A DNA stretch of 27,126 nucleotides from the NCBI GenBank assembly GCA_026985515.1, contig JALSQH010000222.1:1-27126 (forward strand), in the 5' to 3' direction. Every line of letters starts with the position of its first letter. Position 1 is the first letter of the stretch. This DNA is from a bacterium. Lineage in GTDB: Bacteria; JALSQH01. The notes under the pieces are model-generated. The model saw only the letters and a list, made by a program, of their open reading frames with translations. It did no database searches and had not been told where the DNA came from. Positions 23,040 through 27,126 of the stretch are shown here, piece after piece. The translations under genes were made by a program, and so were the position numbers.

Positions 23040-23724
23040 TAAGAAGATTATCATCGCCATTGATGGCCCTGCAGGAGCCGGGAAAAGCACAGTAAGCAGA
23101 TTGCTTGCCAGGAGGCTGGGAATTCCCTACATCAACACCGGTGCAATGTACAGGGCTGCCGGTTTGAAGGCGAAAAGACTTGGAATTGACTTTTCAGATA
23201 CAGAGTCACTGAAAAAAATGCTTGATGAAACAGAAATAGAGTTTGTGTGGAAAGATGGTAGGGAGCGTCTGTATCTTGATGGGGAGGATGTAACTGATGA
23301 GCTTTACACACCTGAGGCTGGAAAGGCTGCATCTGACATTTCTAAGGTTCCTGTTGTTCGGGAGAAATTGGTTGAACTCCAGAGAAGGATAGGGAGGGAG
23401 AAGGGTGGAGTTCTTGAAGGAAGGGATATCGGGACGGTGGTTTTTCCAGATGCAGATTTCAAGTTCTTCATAACCGCCAGTGTGGAAGAGAGGGCAAGAC
23501 GCAGGTGGAGAGAACTTCAGGAAAAGGGCATAAAAATTGATTATGAAGATGTTCTGAAAGATGTTGAATACCGGGATAAACAGGATTCATCCAGAGAAGT
23601 TGCACCACTCAGAAAGGCAGATGATGCTATCGAAATAGATACCACTGACCTCGGGATTGAGGAAGTTCTTGAGAAGATTCTCAAATATATCTTGGAGCAA
23701 AAAGGTGAAAGTAGTAGTAGCTGA
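23026..23724 (+). CDS. cmk: Cytidylate kinase
   Basis: Predicted 232-residue kinase phosphorylating CMP and dCMP. The P-loop is GPAGAGKST (near residue 14-22), followed by NTGAMYRAAGL, the GRDIGTVVFPDADFKFF region and the RDKQDSSREVAPL lid with its conserved Arg and Asp residues. The insert between the CORE and LID is of the long bacterial type. I start at ATG 23026, preceded by AGGGAGAAACTT, 14 bases inside the end of aroA; upstream in-frame codons only re-read aroA. The aroA-cmk-ispH-rpsA order is common in several bacterial lineages. Confidence 0.95.
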   Translation: MDSFNKKIIIAIDGPAGAGKSTVSRLLARRLGIPYINTGAMYRAAGLKAKRLGIDFSDTESLKKMLDETEIEFVWKDGRERLYLDGEDVTDELYTPEAGKAASDISKVPVVREKLVELQRRIGREKGGVLEGRDIGTVVFPDADFKFFITASVEERARRRWRELQEKGIKIDYEDVLKDVEYRDKQDSSREVAPLRKADDAIEIDTTDLGIEEVLEKILKYILEQKGESSSS

Positions 23725-24547
23725 ATATGCTGGATTTTGCTTTGGGGTGAGGCGAATAGCTGAAATGATTGAAGAAGAACTTGCAAAGGGAGGGGAATTA
23801 TTCGCCCTTGGTGAACCCATTCACAATCCCATAAAAGTGGAAGAGTGGAAAAAGAGGGGCTTGAAGCTGATAACCCGTGCCAGCGAACTTCCAGAGGGGG
23901 CAAAGGTTATAGTCAGAGCTCACGGTGTTCCGAAGGAAGAGTGGGAAGTACTGGAACAAAAGGCAGGAGAGATAATTGATGGAACATGCCCTCTTGTGAG
24001 AAAGGTTTATGACAGAGCGAGGTATCTTGTTGAAAATGGTTATTTTGTTGTAATTGCAGGTGATCCTTCCCATCCTGAGGTTAAAGGGGAAATGAGCTAT
24101 CTTCCGGAAGGAAAATATGCCGTTTTTAGCGGTAAAAATGGAGATGTGCCTGATGAGAGTTTCAAAAGAGACAGGAAAAAAGTGGGAGTTGTTGCACAAA
24201 CTACACTTTCTGATAAACTATTGGCAAATGTTGTTACACCTCTCATTGGTGTTGAAGAATTGCTGATTTTTAATACAATATGTTATGAAACTCATCGCAG
24301 ACAGAACAGCGCAAAAGAGCTTGCCTCAAGAGTTGATTTAATGATAGTTGTGGGCGGGAAAAATAGTTCCAATACTTCCAAGCTTTATTCGATCTGCAGA
24401 GAAATCGTGGAATCAAATCATGTTGAATCTGCCGAAGAATTGAAAGAAGATTGGTTTGCTGGTAAGAATGTCGTAGGGGTAACAGCAGGTGCTTCAACTC
24501 CAGATGAAGTAATAGATGAAGTGGTCAGAAAAATAAAAAGTCTCTAA
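23705..24547 (+). CDS. ispH: 4-hydroxy-3-methylbut-2-enyl diphosphate reductase
   Basis: Predicted 280-residue [4Fe-4S] enzyme that performs the last step of the MEP isoprenoid pathway. The three cluster cysteines are Cys12 (AGFCFGV), Cys95 (GTCPLV) and Cys193 (NTICYET). Substrate-site residues are His40 (GEPIHN), His73 (RAHG), His123 (PSHPEV), the AQTTLS threonines and VVGGKNSSNT near the C-terminus. GTG 23705, with GGAG seven bases upstream, gives the normal family N-terminus; earlier in-frame codons lie inside cmk and add a non-conserved tail. It overlaps cmk by 20 bases and is followed by rpsA after 15 bases. Confidence 0.96.
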   Translation: MKVVVAEYAGFCFGVRRIAEMIEEELAKGGELFALGEPIHNPIKVEEWKKRGLKLITRASELPEGAKVIVRAHGVPKEEWEVLEQKAGEIIDGTCPLVRKVYDRARYLVENGYFVVIAGDPSHPEVKGEMSYLPEGKYAVFSGKNGDVPDESFKRDRKKVGVVAQTTLSDKLLANVVTPLIGVEELLIFNTICYETHRRQNSAKELASRVDLMIVVGGKNSSNTSKLYSICREIVESNHVESAEELKEDWFAGKNVVGVTAGASTPDEVIDEVVRKIKSL

Positions 24548-24562
24548 GAAAGGAGAAAGGCC

Positions 24563-26329
24563 ATGGAGAAGAACAGGGAAGAAGATCTCATCGAGAAAAA
24601 GGTGAATGGAGAAGGGGAGCAGGAGGAAATAGATTTTGCAAAGATGCTGGACATGATGGTTCAGCAGTTCTCTGAGGGAAATGTGGTCAGGGGGAATGTT
24701 ATAAGAATTGAGAAAGATCATGTTTTTGTTGACATTGGTTACAAATCTGAGGGTGTTGTCCCTGCATCAGAGTTCAGGCTTCCAGACGGTACAATGAGAG
24801 TAAAAGAGGGTGATGAAATAGATGTTTACATCGAACAGCTTGAGACCAGAGAGGGTCTTGTGAGACTTTCCTGGGATAAAGCTGAGAAGATAAAAAGGTG
24901 GGAAGAGATTGAAAAAACTGCCGAAACTGGTGGGACAATGAAGGGTTTAATTGTTTCCACCGTTAAGGGCGGATTTACCGTTGATCTTGGAGGAATAAAG
25001 GCCTTTCTCCCCGCTTCTCAGGCAGATATTAAGCCTGTTAAGGATTTGAGATCTCTGGTTGGACAGGAGTTTGATTTCAAAATCCTCAAGCACAACAAGG
25101 CGAGGAGTAACATAGTTGTATCGAGAAGAGCAGTTCTGGAAGAAGAAAGGGAGCAAAAAAAGAAAGAGTTACTTCAGAAGTTAAAAGAAGGAGATGTGGT
25201 TGAAGGTGTTATTAAAAATGTGGTCGATTTTGGTATATTTGTTGATCTTGGTGGGCTCGATGGAATGGTACATGTGGGAGATGTCAGTTGGGGAAGAGTG
25301 CCTGATCTGACGAAGGAGTTTAAGATTGGAGATAAAATAAAGGTAAAAGTGATTGGTATAGATCGCGAAAAAGAAAGGGCTCAGCTCAGCATAAAGCATC
25401 TGACAGAGGATCCGTGGCTCAACATAGAGGAAAAATTTCCCGTTGGTTCCGATGTCGAAGGTAAAGTTATAAGCGTTACTGACAACGGAGTCAGGATGGA
25501 ACTTGCCTACGGAATTGAAGGTTTTGTACCTAAAAATGAGGTAAGTTGGTCAAAGGAGGTAAAGAATCCCAGTCAGGTGGTCCAGATAGGTGAGAGAATA
25601 AAGGTCAGAGTTCTTGGCTATAAGAAGCAGAGAAGGGAGCTTATCCTCAGCATAAAACAGGCAAAACCTGATCCCTGGGATACTCTTACTGAGATTTATG
25701 ATGTGGGGGACAAGGTTTTAGGGAAGATTACTGGCTTTCTCGAAAATGGAAATGGTATGTTTGTTGAGGTCATAGAGGGTGTTGAGGGACTTGTCAGGGT
25801 TGGTGATGTTTCGTGGACTGAAAGAAAAATCAATCTCAAAGAGAGATACAAGAAAGGTCAGGAAATAGAGGTAAAAATTCTCCACATAGATAAGGAGAAT
25901 AAGAAACTTGCTCTTGGGATAAAGCAACTCAGTGAGGATCCGGTGGCTATTTTTATAGGAAGACACAAGCTGGGTGACGTGGTTGAGGGTACAGTAACGA
26001 AGGTTGTGAATAGTGGTGTTTTTGTTCAACTTGCCCCGGGAGTTGAAGGTTTTCTCAGGAGAGGCGAAGCTGGTCTTGAAAGTGGTGAAAAACTTGAGGA
26101 CAGGTTCAAAGAGGGTGACACTGTAAAAGCGATGATCATTTCGATGAGTGGTGAAGACAGAAAAATTGGGTTGAGTATTAAGAAACTGAGAGAGAAGGAG
26201 GAAGAGGAAGAACTTGCCAGATATCAGCAGGCAGGAGAACAGAAATTTGTTCTTGGTGATGTATTGAAAAAATCTCTTCCTTTAGATGAGGTGGAGAACG
26301 AGAAAAAGGCTGAAGATGAGAGTAAATGA
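24563..26329 (+). CDS. rpsA: 30S ribosomal protein S1, six S1 domains
   Basis: Predicted 588-residue RNA-binding protein. Six S1 (OB-fold) domains can be counted at about 38-106, 123-189, 208-277, 295-363, 380-452 and 470-540. Each has the G-x-V...G-[FVI]-x-V-[DE]-[LI] strand pattern, and domains 3 to 5 repeat GDVSW or NEVSW near their ends. Six domains is the full-length type that binds mRNA leaders on the ribosome. A charged N-terminal extension (EKNREEDLIEKK) and an acidic C-terminal tail flank them. ATG 24563 follows AAAGGAG. In an organism where some genes here lack Shine-Dalgarno sequences, a full S1 would be useful for initiation. Confidence 0.96.
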   Translation: MEKNREEDLIEKKVNGEGEQEEIDFAKMLDMMVQQFSEGNVVRGNVIRIEKDHVFVDIGYKSEGVVPASEFRLPDGTMRVKEGDEIDVYIEQLETREGLVRLSWDKAEKIKRWEEIEKTAETGGTMKGLIVSTVKGGFTVDLGGIKAFLPASQADIKPVKDLRSLVGQEFDFKILKHNKARSNIVVSRRAVLEEEREQKKKELLQKLKEGDVVEGVIKNVVDFGIFVDLGGLDGMVHVGDVSWGRVPDLTKEFKIGDKIKVKVIGIDREKERAQLSIKHLTEDPWLNIEEKFPVGSDVEGKVISVTDNGVRMELAYGIEGFVPKNEVSWSKEVKNPSQVVQIGERIKVRVLGYKKQRRELILSIKQAKPDPWDTLTEIYDVGDKVLGKITGFLENGNGMFVEVIEGVEGLVRVGDVSWTERKINLKERYKKGQEIEVKILHIDKENKKLALGIKQLSEDPVAIFIGRHKLGDVVEGTVTKVVNSGVFVQLAPGVEGFLRRGEAGLESGEKLEDRFKEGDTVKAMIISMSGEDRKIGLSIKKLREKEEEEELARYQQAGEQKFVLGDVLKKSLPLDEVENEKKAEDESK

Positions 26330-27126
26330 GTATATGGTGGTTTGCTTTTATTCTCTCTTCTCTGGCAGTTGTGGTATCAGGTTTTTACCTGACGAAAAAT
26401 GTTGATCTTTTAGCAGAGGCAAAGGGACTGTCAAAAGGGTTTCTGGGTTTTATTCTTCTTGCCTCCATAACTTCCCTTCCTGAGATGATAACCACTGCCT
26501 ATTCTTCTGCCGGTCTCGGTGTACATGATCAGGCCATTGGAAATGTATTTGGAAGCAACCTCTTCAATGTGCTTATTTTCACCATCATAGGTCTGCTTTT
26601 TACACTGGAAAGGATTCATGGTAGCGGGGAAACTTTTGTACTTTCAAAGGGAAACATTATCGCTGGAATTTTTTCGATAATGTTAACAGCATTTTTTCTT
26701 GAGTGGATTCCCTTTGAAACATCACTGGGGCAAAGCCTTTCCATCTTTAACATAGATTTGATTTCCTATTTTTTTCTTATTGCCTATCTTGTTGCCGCGT
26801 ATATTATCTGGACTGGATCAAAAGAGTATGAAAAAGGTTCTGATTCCAGGAAAAGTGTAGTTGGAAGTTTCAGTGAAGCGAAAGTTTATCTGATCATTGC
26901 AGTTCTTTCGATCATTATTATTGTGGCAAGTATTTTTCTATCAAAAAGTGTCAAGGTCATTGCTTTAACAAATCATTTGAATTTTTCCTTTGCAGGGGCA
27001 GTTTTGCTTGCAGTTGTTACCTCATTACCGGAACTTGTTGTATCAATTTCATCTATTCACTTTTTATCTCCTGAGATGGCTCATGGGAATATACTTGGTA
27101 GCAATCTCTTTAATCTGGTTAATCTA
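26326..27126 (+). CDS. Na+/Ca2+ exchanger family (CaCA) membrane protein, truncated by window end
   Basis: The first 267 codons of a membrane protein of the cation/Ca2+ antiporter superfamily. The frame starts at ATG 26326, overlapping the rpsA stop as ATGA, and is open at the window edge. The two family-defining alpha repeats are visible: ASITSLPEMITTAYSS with GNVFGSNLFNVLIF (about residues 48-85), and VVTSLPELVVSISS with GNILGSNLFNLVNL near the edge. (Both carry the ion-binding Glu in SLPE and the GSNLFN helix start.) A loop with EYEKGSDSRK separates the halves. The transported ion is likely Ca2+ against Na+ or H+. Cotranscription with rpsA is suggested by the overlap alone. Confidence 0.9.
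   Translation, partial: MSIWWFAFILSSLAVVVSGFYLTKNVDLLAEAKGLSKGFLGFILLASITSLPEMITTAYSSAGLGVHDQAIGNVFGSNLFNVLIFTIIGLLFTLERIHGSGETFVLSKGNIIAGIFSIMLTAFFLEWIPFETSLGQSLSIFNIDLISYFFLIAYLVAAYIIWTGSKEYEKGSDSRKSVVGSFSEAKVYLIIAVLSIIIIVASIFLSKSVKVIALTNHLNFSFAGAVLLAVVTSLPELVVSISSIHFLSPEMAHGNILGSNLFNLVNL

Noticed and set aside
542-26619. Many antisense open frames of 60-150 codons opposite long genes
   Set aside because: They mirror conserved genes on the other strand, lack ribosome-binding sites and show no domain; they are by-products of codon use.

Overview
The window looks like chromosome from an A+T-rich diderm (two-membrane) bacterium. Evidence for an outer membrane is an Mla-type lipid-transport set whose MCE protein ends in a probable outer-membrane barrel, and a lipobox-bearing surface lipoprotein. 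Evidence for a bacterium is IspH, alanine racemase and six-domain ribosomal protein S1. A perfect sigma-54 -24/-12 element, an NtrB-like kinase, a REC-PATAN regulator, roadblock proteins and an RCC1 lipoprotein give a 'deltaproteobacterial-grade' flavour (Desulfobacterota/Myxococcota and relatives), but the phylum cannot be fixed from this sequence. TTG and GTG starts are frequent and genes are tightly packed, often with ATGA overlaps.

Left part (1-8200, mostly minus strand): a MoxR-type AAA+ ATPase is coupled to an unrecognised partner that runs off the left edge. Upstream of it is a large lipoprotein with three FN3/Ig-like modules and 14 RCC1-type repeats, closed by a clear terminator. A small two-helix membrane protein diverges from a LarA-like lactate-racemase-family gene, and the two share a mirror-image promoter region. 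The larA-like gene is split by one extra T in a T6 run. A membrane methyltransferase (ICMT/PEMT type) converges on it.

Middle part (8268-17866, plus strand): alr, mlaE, mlaF, mlaD, a RACo-like [2Fe-2S]/ASKHA protein, dtd and a PAS-PAS histidine kinase form one tightly packed operon. At 15852-15867 a consensus sigma-54 promoter starts a three-gene cassette: a roadblock/LC7 protein, a four-cysteine protein that may be V4R-like, and a receiver-PATAN-roadblock-like regulator with no DNA-binding domain. This cassette is the most system-like novelty here. A candidate 56-residue minus-strand gene abuts its end, and a secreted PEBP-family protein follows with its own good promoter.

Right part (18733-27126, plus strand): an overlapping run of aromatic amino-acid and housekeeping genes: chorismate mutase-prephenate dehydratase, a HisC-like aminotransferase (likely acting on aromatic substrates), prephenate dehydrogenase, aroA, cmk, ispH, rpsA and a truncated Na+/Ca2+-exchanger-family gene. 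The first gene has a hairpin candidate that loops out its ribosome-binding site and buries its GTG start. No tRNA, rRNA, IS element or CRISPR array was seen.
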